Below, piece after piece: positions 39,548 through 48,836 of a DNA stretch of 64,000 nucleotides. The translations under genes were made by a program, and so were the position numbers. The notes beneath the pieces were generated by a model. That model ran no database searches and was not told the DNA's origin. It was given only the letters and a program-made list of their open reading frames with translations. The DNA comes from Pseudomonas bijieensis (GTDB lineage Bacteria; Pseudomonadota; Gammaproteobacteria; Pseudomonadales; Pseudomonadaceae): assembly GCF_013347965.1 (NCBI RefSeq), contig NZ_CP048810.1:1922001-1986000 (forward strand), in the 5' to 3' direction. Position 1 is the first letter of the stretch. Each line of letters opens with the position of its first letter.

Positions 39548-39946
39548 TTAAGGTCGCCCATTGTTGACGGGTTTACGCCCGCGTGGATTCGCCTTCACGG
39601 GCACGCTTTTCCCGTATTCATTCCACCACGCCGTCAGCGCCTCCATCGTCGGCCCGAGCCCACGGGCCTTTTGCGTGATCTCGTATTCAACCCGCGGCGG
39701 TACTTCGGCGAAGACAGTGCGCGACACCAGGCCATCCCTCTCCAGTTCACGAAGTTGCGCCGTCAGCATGTGCTGAGTAACGCCGGGAATGGCCTTGCGC
39801 AGCTCCCCGAAGCGATAGATCCGCTGATGCAGCAACCACATGATTTCCAGCTTCCACTTGCCCGAGAGCAACGCAAACGCACGGCGCATTTCCTCGTGCA
39901 TGTTGACCTCGGCCTTTTCATTAGTCTGGTTTTCCATACTAACCAT
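39548..39946 (-). CDS. HxlR family transcriptional regulator
   Basis: A winged helix-turn-helix regulator. The HxlR signature is ALLSGKWKLEIMWLL, then RFGELRKAIPGVTQHMLTAQ, then RVEYEITQKARGL. The start is uncertain: ATG 39946 has AAGGA about 10 nt upstream; 39937 and 39976 are alternatives. It is divergent from a DoxX-like gene whose start lies under 90 bp away, and HxlR proteins often repress such neighbours. Confidence 0.87.
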   Translation of the reverse strand: MVSMENQTNEKAEVNMHEEMRRAFALLSGKWKLEIMWLLHQRIYRFGELRKAIPGVTQHMLTAQLRELERDGLVSRTVFAEVPPRVEYEITQKARGLGPTMEALTAWWNEYGKSVPVKANPRGRKPVNNGRP

Positions 39947-40033
39947 CACTTTTTCATCCTTCTTGCGGGCTTTCATGTTAGGCGACATTCTCGCTCTATG
40001 TCGATTCAACCCAGCCCACTCAGGAAAATACTC

Positions 40034-40441
40034 ATGATTGAACACTCCCTCTATTGGATCAGTACGACGGCGCTGGCCCTGCTTTACCTGGCGTCCGCAA
40101 CGCTATACGTCACCAAGAAGGCATGGGTAGGCCAGGCGCTGGCCGACCTCGGTTACCCCAGCTACCTGGTACCGATGCTCACCGTCCTGAAAATCCTCGG
40201 AGTAGTTGCCATTCTGTCGCGCACAAGCGTAGCGCTCAGCGACCTGGCCTATGCAGGCATGCTCTATCATTTGCTGCTGTCGGCGTCCGCGCACCTGAGT
40301 GTGCGCAAACCGCGCGGCGCCCTTCCGGCGGCAATAGGCATTCTGTTGCTGATCGCCTCCTTCCTGACCCAGAACACTGTCCGCGAAGTGCCGTCGCCCT
40401 ATGCTCCTGGCGCGGCGCAGCACCAGGTCCTCCCCGACTGA
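40034..40441 (+). CDS. DoxX-like membrane protein
   Basis: A 135-residue protein with four predicted helices, matching DoxX-like family members (ALLYLASATLYVTKKAWVGQ, LGYPSYLVPMLTVLKILGVV). DoxX-like proteins are small membrane proteins of uncertain role, sometimes linked to thiol/redox stress. ATG 40034 is the natural start. It is divergent from the HxlR regulator, its probable controller. Confidence 0.85.
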   Translation: MIEHSLYWISTTALALLYLASATLYVTKKAWVGQALADLGYPSYLVPMLTVLKILGVVAILSRTSVALSDLAYAGMLYHLLLSASAHLSVRKPRGALPAAIGILLLIASFLTQNTVREVPSPYAPGAAQHQVLPD

Positions 40442-40452
40442 CGGACTTTGCC

Positions 40453-41670
40453 TCAACCCATCGTGCTATAGGGCGTTGCGTGCGAAGTCGATGAAGACTC
40501 CCGAACCGCTGACCGAGCGGCCAGCGCAGTAAGGACAGCGGCAACGCCCAGCACGGCCGCACTGGTTTCGAAGGTCGCACGATAGCCACTCAGATCAAAC
40601 AGAACACCGCCCACTGTCGCGCCCGCCGCGATGGCGAGCTGGACGATCGCCACCATCAAGCCACCCCCGGCTTCGGCATCGTCCGGTAGCGTACGCGCCA
40701 GCCAGGTCCACCAGCCTACGGGAGCCGCGGTGGCCACCAGGCCCCAGAGGCCGAGCAACAGGGCCGTGATCGTCACTGAACCGCCGAACCAAACAAGGGC
40801 AATGGCGATGACGGCCATCAACAGGGGAATGACGACGAGCGTCCGATACAGACCGTTTTTCAGGAATGCGCCGATCAGGAATGTTCCCAGGAAGCCTGCC
40901 ACCCCGATCACCAGCAACAGGATGGAAAGCATGGACACACTCACCTGTGTCACCGTTTCAAGGAACGGTCGCAGATACGTGAACAGCATGAACTGGCCCA
41001 TGAAAAATGTGCTGACCGCCAGCATGCCCAGCGCGACCGGAGCCCGGGTCATCAACCTGAAGACATTGGTACTGCCCTGCTTCGCCTGCGAAGGCATGGC
41101 CGGCAGGCGTAACAGCAGCCAGACCAGAGCGACGGCAGCAACGGGCACAATGCAGAAAAACGCGCCACGCCAACCGATGATCGCCCCAAGGAAGCTGCCC
41201 AGCGGCGCAGCAATCACGGTTGCCAGGGCATTGCCACCATTGACGACGGCCAGTGCCTGCGGAACCTGGTTGTCCGGCACCAACCGCATGGCCGTGGCCG
41301 CCGACAGCGACCAGAAGCCACCAATCGCAACACCGATCAACGCGCGCGCCACCATGAATGTGGCGTAGTTGGGCGCCAGTGCGGCCACCGTTCCAGAAAC
41401 GATCATCAACAGGGTCAATCCTGACAGTAACCACTTACGGTCGACCCGGGCGGCAATCGAAGCAATGAACAGACTGGTGATCAGGGCAAAGGCACCAGAG
41501 ACGGCAATGCCTTGGCCGGCCTGCCCTTCGCTGACCTGCAGAGCAGCCGCGACCGGCGTCAGCAGGCTGACTGGCATGAACTCCGAAGCAACGAGCACGA
41601 ACGCGGCAAGGGCCATGGCAAATACCGCGCCCCAGGCGGGCTGGCCTTGTGGCAATGAGTTATCGGTCAT
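40453..41670 (-). CDS. MFS exporter, NepI-like
   Basis: A 405-residue 12-helix major facilitator close to E. coli NepI (purine ribonucleoside efflux): WGAVFAMALAAFVLVASEF, LPVSLLTP-type loop, IGGFWSLSAATAMRLVPDNQ and the late segment APVGWWTWLARTLPDDAEAG align well with that family. ATG 41670 is the conserved start. Export of purine nucleosides or analogues is inferred from family only. Confidence 0.87.
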   Translation of the reverse strand: MTDNSLPQGQPAWGAVFAMALAAFVLVASEFMPVSLLTPVAAALQVSEGQAGQGIAVSGAFALITSLFIASIAARVDRKWLLSGLTLLMIVSGTVAALAPNYATFMVARALIGVAIGGFWSLSAATAMRLVPDNQVPQALAVVNGGNALATVIAAPLGSFLGAIIGWRGAFFCIVPVAAVALVWLLLRLPAMPSQAKQGSTNVFRLMTRAPVALGMLAVSTFFMGQFMLFTYLRPFLETVTQVSVSMLSILLLVIGVAGFLGTFLIGAFLKNGLYRTLVVIPLLMAVIAIALVWFGGSVTITALLLGLWGLVATAAPVGWWTWLARTLPDDAEAGGGLMVAIVQLAIAAGATVGGVLFDLSGYRATFETSAAVLGVAAVLTALAARSAVRESSSTSHATPYSTMG

Positions 41671-41693
41671 TGGGAGAAAATCCTGTGTTTCTT

Positions 41694-41720
41694 GTGTGGT
41701 AGCGAGCCTGCTCGCGATGA
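41694..41720. repeat. degenerate single REP
   Basis: GTAGCGAGCCTGCTCGCGATG keeps the REP core but lacks the leading TGTGGGAG, and there is no clear facing partner. It lies between the NepI-like gene start and the alcohol dehydrogenase stop. Confidence 0.55.
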
Positions 41721-41796
41721 CGAGGGGCACAACCGACATCACCGTCTCAGGCAGGCCGCTTTCGCAAGCAGTTGGCGAGCGGTCCGGCGGCTGTCT

Positions 41797-42846
41797 TCAG
41801 CCGGCCAAGGTCGCGTTATCGATCACGAAGCGATACTGGACGTCGCCCTTGAGCATGCGCTCGTAGGACTCGTTGATCTGGTCGGCGCGCACCAACTCAA
41901 TGTCGGCGACGATGCCGTGTTGCGCGCAAAAATCGAGCATCTCCTGGGTCTCGGGGATGCCGCCGATCATCGACCCCGCGAGGGTGCGTCGCTTCATGAT
42001 CAGGTTGAAGACATTCGGCGAAGGATGCGCAGTGGCCGGGGCGCCCACCAGGGTCATCGTGCCGTCACGCTTGAGCAACACCAGCAACGCGTCGAGATCG
42101 TGAGGAGCCGCCACGGTGTTCAGGATGAGATCGAAGCTCTTGGTGTGCGCGGCCATTTCTTCGACATTGCGCGACATGACAACTTCGTCAGCCCCCAACT
42201 GTTTGGCCGCCTCGCGCTTGGACTCGGAAGTGGTGAACGCCACGACATAAGCGCCCATCGCATGAGCAATCTTGATGCCCATGTGACCTAGCCCACCGAT
42301 GCCGACCACACCGATCTTCTTGCCCGGCCCTGCGTTCCAATGGCGCAGCGGCGAATAGGTGGTGATGCCGGCGCAGAGCAGTGGCGCAACGGCGGCCAGT
42401 TGCTCTTCGGGGTGACGAATGCGCAACACATAGCGCTCATGCACCACGATATTTTGCGAATAGCCCCCCAGCGTCCAGCCGGGCTCATCCGGGGTCGGAA
42501 AATTGTAGGTCCCGATCATCCCGTCACAGTAGTTTTCCAGGCCGCTGTCGCAGTCGTCGCAGTGCTTGCAACTGTCGACGATGCAGCCGACGCCGACCAG
42601 GTCGCCGGTCTTGAAGCCGGACACGTGGGCACCGACCGCTGCTACCCGGCCGACGATCTCGTGGCCCGGCACGCAAGGGAATTGGGTACCCGCCCACTCG
42701 GCACGCACCTGGTGCAGGTCCGAATGGCAGATGCCACAGAACGCGATATCGATCTGGATGTCGTGCGCGCCCGGCGTGCGACGAGTGATCTGCAGGGGTT
42801 CAAGGGGCTTGTCGCCCGCGTGGGCGCCATAGGCTTGTACACGCAT
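41797..42846 (-). CDS. zinc-dependent NADP alcohol dehydrogenase (YahK/CAD-like)
   Basis: A 349-residue medium-chain dehydrogenase of the cinnamyl-alcohol/YahK type. Catalytic-zinc ligands: CGICHSDLH and GHEIVGRV; structural zinc: the four Cys in CKHCDDCDSGLENYC. The NAD(P) loop is VGIGGLGHMGI. The following residues AFTTSESKRE suggest NADP preference. It reduces aldehydes to alcohols. The second of two adjacent ATGs (42846) has the better spacing from GGAG. A divergent AraC regulator lies 168 bp away. Confidence 0.92.
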   Translation of the reverse strand: MRVQAYGAHAGDKPLEPLQITRRTPGAHDIQIDIAFCGICHSDLHQVRAEWAGTQFPCVPGHEIVGRVAAVGAHVSGFKTGDLVGVGCIVDSCKHCDDCDSGLENYCDGMIGTYNFPTPDEPGWTLGGYSQNIVVHERYVLRIRHPEEQLAAVAPLLCAGITTYSPLRHWNAGPGKKIGVVGIGGLGHMGIKIAHAMGAYVVAFTTSESKREAAKQLGADEVVMSRNVEEMAAHTKSFDLILNTVAAPHDLDALLVLLKRDGTMTLVGAPATAHPSPNVFNLIMKRRTLAGSMIGGIPETQEMLDFCAQHGIVADIELVRADQINESYERMLKGDVQYRFVIDNATLAG

Positions 42847-43014
42847 CATAAGACTCCATGCTGGATTGAGTGAGGTTCCATCTTCAGGGCCCAGCCTGGC
42901 CAACCAGTAGTGCATTACGCTGAGATGCTTGCCTGATCCTATGAGTTCTTCCTTCGCGCGTAGGCAGCGCTTCGTTTGGCAGGTTAATGTTCTGCCTATA
43001 GCGCTTGAACCGAG

Positions 43015-43941
43015 ATGACACCCGGACCCGACATGGCCACCCAACGCAGATCCGTACAAGAGACACTGGCGGCCATCATTGGCGCTCGGACCCCACACCC
43101 GGGCGACGTTGAAACGCCCATCGCCGGCCTCGCCTTCTTTCGACGGGAAGCGCCGGCCGCACCGGTCATTTGCATGATCGAACCGAGCATCGTGCTGGTG
43201 GCCCAGGGCGTGAAGCAGGTATGGATCGGTGGCGAGGCCTATGGCTACGACCCCGGACGATTCCTCATGACCTCCCTGGACATCCCGGCCAATTCCGAAG
43301 TGCTGCAGGCAAGCGCGGAACAGCCTTGCCTGGGTCTGGTCCTGAGACTCGACCTGCGCATGGTGGCCGATCTGATCGCCCAGGGCGGCCTGTCGCCGCC
43401 CCGTGATCGAGCGGTGGGGATCGGCGCAGGGATCGGCACCGCGACGCCTGACCTGCTGGCGCCGTTCGCGCGCCTGCTGGCGTTGCTGGATGAACCCGAA
43501 GCGATTCCCATACTGGCACCGTTGATCCAGCGTGAGATTCACTACCGACTGTTGCTCAGCGACCAGGCGGCCCGGCTGCGGCAGATTTCCTCGGTCGATA
43601 GCCAGGGTTACCGGATCGCCAAGGCTATCGACTGGTTGAAATTGAACTACACCGAGCCCGTGCGCGTAGACGACCTCGCGGCGCGGGTGCAAATGAGCAC
43701 GCCGACGTTTCACCACCACTTCCGTCAGCTCACGGCGATGAGCCCGCTGCAATACCAGAAGTGGCTGCGGTTGAACGAAGCCAAGCGCCTGATGCTCAAC
43801 GAGCATGTGGACGTGGCGAGTGCAGCCTACAAAGTGGGCTATGAAAGCCCTTCCCAGTTCAGCCGCGAATACGCCCGTTTGTTTGGCCTGTCGCCCAAAC
43901 GGGACATCGCCGCGTTGCGCGAGCCAGCCAAGGCTGTTTGA
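43015..43941 (+). CDS. AraC family regulator (YqhC-like)
   Basis: A 308-residue regulator with the AraC_N-type N-terminal domain (PIAGLAFFRREAPAAPVICM, PSIVLVAQGVKQVWIGG) and a C-terminal double helix-turn-helix (MSTPTFHHHFRQLTAMSPLQ, KVGYESPSQFSREYARLFGL). It is divergent from an aldehyde reductase, the same layout as yqhC/yqhD in E. coli, so aldehyde-responsive activation of that gene is a reasonable inference. ATG 43033 is an alternative start. Confidence 0.88.
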   Translation: MTPGPDMATQRRSVQETLAAIIGARTPHPGDVETPIAGLAFFRREAPAAPVICMIEPSIVLVAQGVKQVWIGGEAYGYDPGRFLMTSLDIPANSEVLQASAEQPCLGLVLRLDLRMVADLIAQGGLSPPRDRAVGIGAGIGTATPDLLAPFARLLALLDEPEAIPILAPLIQREIHYRLLLSDQAARLRQISSVDSQGYRIAKAIDWLKLNYTEPVRVDDLAARVQMSTPTFHHHFRQLTAMSPLQYQKWLRLNEAKRLMLNEHVDVASAAYKVGYESPSQFSREYARLFGLSPKRDIAALREPAKAV

Positions 43942-43947
43942 TTCATC

Positions 43948-44035
43948 AGTGGGAGCAAAGCTTGCTCGCGATGCAGGCACCTTGGCCTTCGGGAGACCGC
44001 GTCGGCTTCATCGCGGGCAAGCCTTGCTCCCACAG
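43948..44035. repeat. REP doublet (inverted pair)
   Basis: Facing arms AGTGGGAGCAAAGCTTGCTC and GAGCAAGGCTTGCCCGCGAT (reverse orientation) lie between the AraC gene and the racemase gene. The racemase stop codon (44008-44010) is inside the right arm. Confidence 0.88.
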
Positions 44036-45507
44036 AGCTGTGCCTTCTGCGCCAACGCCACACACTTCAACGCCAGGATCATCGTCGGGTCAACAAGCGC
44101 CACCGTGTGCCCATTGATATCGAACGCCTCGCAATGCGCCAGTACCAGCGGCAACTCTGTACACCCCAGGATCAATACCCCCGCCCCCAACTCGCACAGG
44201 TGCTCAGCCGCCAGCAACAATTGCTCCCTGCAGAGCCCTTGCGTGAAGCCAGCCTTGATACCCCTCGGCCCGTAGATAACGTCCATCACCATCGCCTGGT
44301 AATCGACACCTGGCGTAAGGAGCTGGAGCCCGGCGTGGCGCGCCGCCTGATGATAGACCTGGCTCTGCACCGTACCGGAAGTCGCCAGCAGGCCAATCGC
44401 CTTGCCCGAACCGTACTTGTGCACAATCCACTCCACCGTCTCACTCAACATGTTCACGATGGGCACCCTCAGGTGCGCCTGGATACGCTCGACGAAGGCG
44501 TGGGCGGTGTTGCAAGGAATCGCGATGGCATTGGCACCGGCGCTTTCAAGGCGCTTGCAGGTGGCGTACATCGCCATTGTCGGATCGGTTTCATCCCGTA
44601 GCAGGTTCGCCGTCCGGTCCGGTATCTGCGGGTTTTGCTCGACCACCATCTTGATGTGATCCTGGTCCTTTCCCGCTGGTGTATTGGCCACTACCTTGGC
44701 CATGAAATCTACCGTAGCGGCAGGACCGACACCGCCGACGATGCCCAATTTGAACGGCGGGCGCCTGGGCTGCTGCTGATCCAGCGTCGCGAAATCGGCG
44801 TAGATCTCGTTGATGTCCAGCACGGTTATCCCGCGGCGCTGCAAGTCGGCACAGACCAGGGAAAGCTCGGTCATGCCGGGCAGGATCAACGTCGCCCCCT
44901 GGGCCTGCAACGAGAGGCATGCCTGGTAGACCGCTTCAAGCGGCATGCCTTCGAGATGGCCGTCCTTGATGCCGTTGACGCCGTACATCGCCTCCATCAA
45001 TCCTGCTTGAGCTTCTGGGTCGGGATAAACAATCTGGAAGTGCTGCCCAAAATGTTGTTCGAACAATCCGCAGTGGCGCACGAAGTCGGAGGCAATCACC
45101 CCCAACGTCGTCCGGGGCAGCACCGTTTGGCTGACGTACCGGGTCAAGGCGGCCATCATGTCCAGCACGGGAATGCCCAATTCCTCCTCGATTTCAGCGC
45201 GAAAGGTATGGCTGGCGAAGCATGGGAGCATCACCGCATCGAAGCCACTTTCCTCGAACGACTTGCACACCTGGAACACATAAAACTTGCGCGACGTCAT
45301 GCTCGCCCCCTGGTCCAGTGGCAGCAGCACATCCTTGAACGGGTGCTGCTCGAACAGGAAGTGATAGCGGCCCTGGTCCTCGAGCACCGCCCGGGACTTG
45401 ATCAACTTGTAGAACAGATCGCCTCCGGCCAGTGAGCCAAGCCCACCGACGATGCCCAATTTGCGCACAACAGAAGCCTTGTGGCTCGACTTCACTTTAG
45501 CCTTCAT
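44008..45507 (-). CDS. two-domain aspartate/glutamate racemase family protein
   Basis: A 499-residue protein made of two tandem Asp/Glu racemase domains: residues about 15-245 (opening LGIVGGLGSLAGGD) and about 253-495 (LGIVGGVGPAATVD). The PLP-independent racemases need two Cys. Domain 2 has both (C332 in PCNTAHAF, C449 in LGCTELPL). Domain 1 keeps C96 (PCFASH) but has Gly211 in the second motif (LPGMTELSL), so it is probably inactive or altered. ATG 45507 has GGAGAG 4-5 nt upstream. It is 10 bp behind the amino acid symporter gene, almost certainly one operon. The last dozen residues are encoded by the REP. Confidence 0.84.
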   Translation of the reverse strand: MKAKVKSSHKASVVRKLGIVGGLGSLAGGDLFYKLIKSRAVLEDQGRYHFLFEQHPFKDVLLPLDQGASMTSRKFYVFQVCKSFEESGFDAVMLPCFASHTFRAEIEEELGIPVLDMMAALTRYVSQTVLPRTTLGVIASDFVRHCGLFEQHFGQHFQIVYPDPEAQAGLMEAMYGVNGIKDGHLEGMPLEAVYQACLSLQAQGATLILPGMTELSLVCADLQRRGITVLDINEIYADFATLDQQQPRRPPFKLGIVGGVGPAATVDFMAKVVANTPAGKDQDHIKMVVEQNPQIPDRTANLLRDETDPTMAMYATCKRLESAGANAIAIPCNTAHAFVERIQAHLRVPIVNMLSETVEWIVHKYGSGKAIGLLATSGTVQSQVYHQAARHAGLQLLTPGVDYQAMVMDVIYGPRGIKAGFTQGLCREQLLLAAEHLCELGAGVLILGCTELPLVLAHCEAFDINGHTVALVDPTMILALKCVALAQKAQLCGSKACPR

Positions 45508-45517
45508 GACCCTCTCC

Positions 45518-46813
45518 TCAAGCCACCGGCACCGGCTCGGATCGCGACCGAACGGGGGAATGTGCCCCCTCGTCCTCGGCGGCTTCTTCGTGTGGTTCGG
45601 ACTTGGCGACAACCGCCGTCGCAATGCTGTTCCCCACCACGTTGGTGGCCGTGCGGGCCATGTCGAGGAACTGGTCGATACCGATGATCAACAGCAGCCC
45701 CGCCTCGGGAAGATTGAACATCGGCAACGTGGCCGCGACCACGACCACCGAGGCCCGCGCGACACCGGCCATGCCCTTGCTAGTGATCATCAACGTCAGA
45801 AGAATCAGAATCTGCTGCGTGAAACTCAAATCAATGTTGTAGGCCTGGGCGATGAACAGGATGGCGAACGCCTGGTACATCATGGAGCCGTCGAGGTTGA
45901 ACGAGTAACCCAGGGGCAACACGAAGCTGGACACCCGTTTTGGCGCACCGAACTTCTCCAGCGCCTCAATGGTTTTCGGGTAGGCGGACTCGCTGCTGGC
46001 GGTGGAAAAGGCCAGGAGAATCGGTTCGCGAATAAGCTTGCCGAGCTGGAAAACAGAGCGACCGAGAAACAGGTAGCCGGCGCCGAACAGCAGCGCCCAG
46101 AGGATCAGGATCCCCAGGTAGAACTCGGCAATCAGCTTGCCGTAATCCACCAGCAAGCCAAGCCCCTGGGTGGTAATGGCCGAGGCGATAGCGGCAAAAA
46201 CCCCAATCGGCGCGAAGGCCATGACGTAGTCGGTGATCTTGAACATCACCTTTGCCAGTTCTTCGATGGAATCGGTGATCCGCGTGTAACCCGCCCGTTT
46301 CACGCCCGCCAGCGCAAAGCCGAAAAACAATGAAAACACCACGATCTGCAGGATCTCGTTGTTGGCCATCGCTTCGGCAATGCTGCGCGGAAACACGTGG
46401 CCGATGAACGCCTTGAGACTGAAATCGCCGGTATTGACCGGCACAGCCGCCGTTGCGTGCTGGGCCACGTCCATATTCAGCCCGGCACCGGGTTGAAACA
46501 GGTTGACCAAGCCCATTCCGATCAGCAGCGATACCACCGAAGCGGTAACGAACCAGGCCATCGCCCGAGCACCAATCCTGCCTACGGAACGGGAGTTACC
46601 CATGCTGGCGATACCACCGACCAGCGTCGCAAAGACCAGCGGCGCGATGATCATCTTGATCATGCGCAGGAAAATATCAGTGACCATCGAGAAGTAACCG
46701 GCGATCTCTTTGGCACTTTGCTCGCTCCCTGCGAAATGGTGACACGCCCAACCCACCAGCACGCCCAGGGCGATACCCATTGCAATTCGACGTGGGAGCT
46801 TATTCTTCTTCAC
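45518..46813 (-). CDS. dicarboxylate/amino acid:cation symporter (DctA/GltP type)
   Basis: A 431-residue DAACS transporter. Signatures: FLRMIKMIIAPLVFATLVGG (helix 2), AFSTASSESAYPKTIEALEK (HP1 serine-rich loop), GYSFNLDGSMMYQAFA (helix 7) and the SKGMAGVARASVVVVAATL HP2 region. It imports C4-dicarboxylates or acidic amino acids with protons. GTG 46813 with AGGA 7 nt upstream begins MKKNKLPRR. Linked to a racemase gene, glutamate or aspartate (including D-forms) is the likely substrate. Confidence 0.92.
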   Translation of the reverse strand: MKKNKLPRRIAMGIALGVLVGWACHHFAGSEQSAKEIAGYFSMVTDIFLRMIKMIIAPLVFATLVGGIASMGNSRSVGRIGARAMAWFVTASVVSLLIGMGLVNLFQPGAGLNMDVAQHATAAVPVNTGDFSLKAFIGHVFPRSIAEAMANNEILQIVVFSLFFGFALAGVKRAGYTRITDSIEELAKVMFKITDYVMAFAPIGVFAAIASAITTQGLGLLVDYGKLIAEFYLGILILWALLFGAGYLFLGRSVFQLGKLIREPILLAFSTASSESAYPKTIEALEKFGAPKRVSSFVLPLGYSFNLDGSMMYQAFAILFIAQAYNIDLSFTQQILILLTLMITSKGMAGVARASVVVVAATLPMFNLPEAGLLLIIGIDQFLDMARTATNVVGNSIATAVVAKSEPHEEAAEDEGAHSPVRSRSEPVPVA

Positions 46814-47040
46814 GGTGCTGTCCTCAAGTAGTTATTGGAGTTTTTTACTTGGCAGGGATCAAGTGGATGTACCGATACTCTTGGCGGCATGGGTACTACG
46901 GTAATGATTCTAAGGAGCGGATCCGGGGAGATGATGAGTAATCCTGCTAGCTCCATGCGCTTTTGGAATAGTTAACGAAAAGCCGCGCTGGGCCGGGGAG
47001 TTGCGACATAAAATGGCGCTCTCACAGCGGGGATCCTGAT

Positions 47041-47988
47041 ATGCAACTCAAGTGGCTGGACGATCTACTGGCGATCGCCGAATGGAAAAACTTCTCCCGC
47101 GCCGCCGAAGTCCGCTGCGTGACGCAATCGGCCTTGTCGCGCCGAATCCAGTGCCTCGAGGAATGGGTGGGGGTCAAGTTGGTGGACCGGGGCACTTATC
47201 CCGTCCAGCTCACTGCCGCAGGCATCACCTTCTGCGACGAAAGCAGAGAAGCCCTCGCCGGCTTACTGAGATTGCGCTCGATGCTGCGTGACGTAGAACG
47301 GATGCCGGGACGCTCCATCCAGATCACCGCAGGTCACAGTCTCTCGATGACCTTTCTGCCGAAATGGCTCTCGCAGTTCCAGCAAAACACCGAGCAGTTC
47401 AACGCTCGAGTGGTCGCCGCCAATATTCATGACGCCGTTATCGCGCTGGAGGAAGGCAGTTGCGATTTGATGATGGTCTACCACCATCCGCTGGCACCGA
47501 TCCTGCTGGACGCCGAGCGCTTCGGCAGCCTGACCCTCGGCCACGACGCGTTCATCCCCCTATGTGCACCCAACCCTAAAGGCGAACCGCTGTTCCCCTT
47601 GCCGGGCCGCTCCGGCAAACCCGTCCCTTACCTGGCCTACACGGCCACGACATTCCTGGGCCGCGTGGCCGATATCGTCATCAAGAACGGCCCGGCACCG
47701 ACTGCGCTGGAGCGTTGCTATGAAGCCGACATGGCGATGCTGCTGATGCGCATGGCCATCGAGGGCTACGGCGTGGCCTGGCTGCCGCAAAGCGCGGTGG
47801 CCGATGAGTTGGAGCGTGGGTTGCTGGTTCGGGCTGGCAGCGAGGAATGGAGCACGCGGCTGGAGATTCGCTCGTATTGTGCGATTGCCAATCGGAATCC
47901 GACGATGCGCAAGCTGTGGAAGACGTTGGAGGGGGCTTCGTTGCATCGCTCGGGCAGCGTACCCGCTGCGCCAGAAGGTACGAACTGA
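47041..47988 (+). CDS. LysR family regulator
   Basis: A 315-residue LysR-type regulator. The winged helix-turn-helix reads LKWLDDLLAIAEWKNFSRAA, then VTQSALSRRIQCLEEWVGVK. A full co-inducer domain follows. It is divergent from the symporter-racemase operon across 227 bp, the usual layout for a LysR regulator and its target, so acidic amino acid control is likely. Confidence 0.9.
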   Translation: MQLKWLDDLLAIAEWKNFSRAAEVRCVTQSALSRRIQCLEEWVGVKLVDRGTYPVQLTAAGITFCDESREALAGLLRLRSMLRDVERMPGRSIQITAGHSLSMTFLPKWLSQFQQNTEQFNARVVAANIHDAVIALEEGSCDLMMVYHHPLAPILLDAERFGSLTLGHDAFIPLCAPNPKGEPLFPLPGRSGKPVPYLAYTATTFLGRVADIVIKNGPAPTALERCYEADMAMLLMRMAIEGYGVAWLPQSAVADELERGLLVRAGSEEWSTRLEIRSYCAIANRNPTMRKLWKTLEGASLHRSGSVPAAPEGTN

Positions 47989-47998
47989 TCTTTGAAGG

Positions 47999-48829
47999 CT
48001 ATGCGTACAAACCGATCCAGCCGTGGATACCCACGTAGAGACCGACGCCGATGATCAACACGCTGGACAAATAAGGTGCCCGACGCGCCACAGTGCTCAG
48101 CCAAGGCCAGCGATTGGAAGCCTGCCTTGCACCCATGGCCGCCGCAGCCCCCACGGTCACCAGGGTAATCGCCAGGCCGATGCTGAAGCACAGGACAAGC
48201 AGGCCGCCCAGCGCGACCTCTTTGACCTGCAGGCACAACAGCAGGACGGTAATGGCCGCAGGACAAGGAATCAGCCCGCCCGTCAGGCCGAACAGGATGA
48301 TCTGGCCCGTGGAGACCTCCCGATTGGTGAAGCGCTTGCGGATGTCGTCGGCATGCGCCTGTTCGTGGGCATCCTGATAGCCCTCCAGCGACAGGCCTTT
48401 GGATTCGGGATGCTCGTGGTCGTGTTTGTGGTGATGATCGTGATGATGGTGGTGGTCATGACCTTGCGCGAATCTGAACATCTGCTCGCCACGCCAGGTA
48501 CGCCACAGCATCCACAGCGCGATGGCAATGATCAGCGCGGAAGACGCCAGTTGGAAATAAGGCTCGGTGGTTTCGGCGTCCAACCCCTGGCCCAGATACA
48601 TGCCACCCACGGCGACGAGCCACACCACGGCGGTGTGGGAAAGGGTCGCCGCCAAACCCAGCAACACCGCTTGTTTGACCGATCCCCGAATCGCCACGAT
48701 AAACGCCGCCATCATGGTTTTTGAATGGCCCGGTTCAAGGCCATGCAAGGCGCCCAGCAAGATAGCGCTGGGGAAATACAGCCAGGCGTGAGCGCCACCC
48801 TGTTGCAGCAATTCAGCAAAATTGGGCAT
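47999..48829 (-). CDS. rcnA: nickel/cobalt efflux protein RcnA
   Basis: A 276-residue six-helix membrane exporter of the NicO family. GALHGLEPGHSKTMMAAFIV is the helix-1 metal motif, GLTGGLIPCPAAITVLLLCL the later one, and a His-rich cytoplasmic loop (HDHHHHHDHHHKHDHEH) at about residues 125-141 is the RcnA hallmark. It exports Ni(II) and Co(II). ATG 48829 is the conserved start. It lies 7 bp behind the metal sensor gene, forming an operon. Confidence 0.93.
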   Translation of the reverse strand: MPNFAELLQQGGAHAWLYFPSAILLGALHGLEPGHSKTMMAAFIVAIRGSVKQAVLLGLAATLSHTAVVWLVAVGGMYLGQGLDAETTEPYFQLASSALIIAIALWMLWRTWRGEQMFRFAQGHDHHHHHDHHHKHDHEHPESKGLSLEGYQDAHEQAHADDIRKRFTNREVSTGQIILFGLTGGLIPCPAAITVLLLCLQVKEVALGGLLVLCFSIGLAITLVTVGAAAAMGARQASNRWPWLSTVARRAPYLSSVLIIGVGLYVGIHGWIGLYA

Positions 48830-48836
48830 GTCTGGC

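Noticed and set aside
42850..43980. N-terminal extension of the alcohol dehydrogenase frame
   Set aside because: The extra 377 codons are antisense to the divergent AraC gene; the enzyme's conserved N-terminus begins at 42846.
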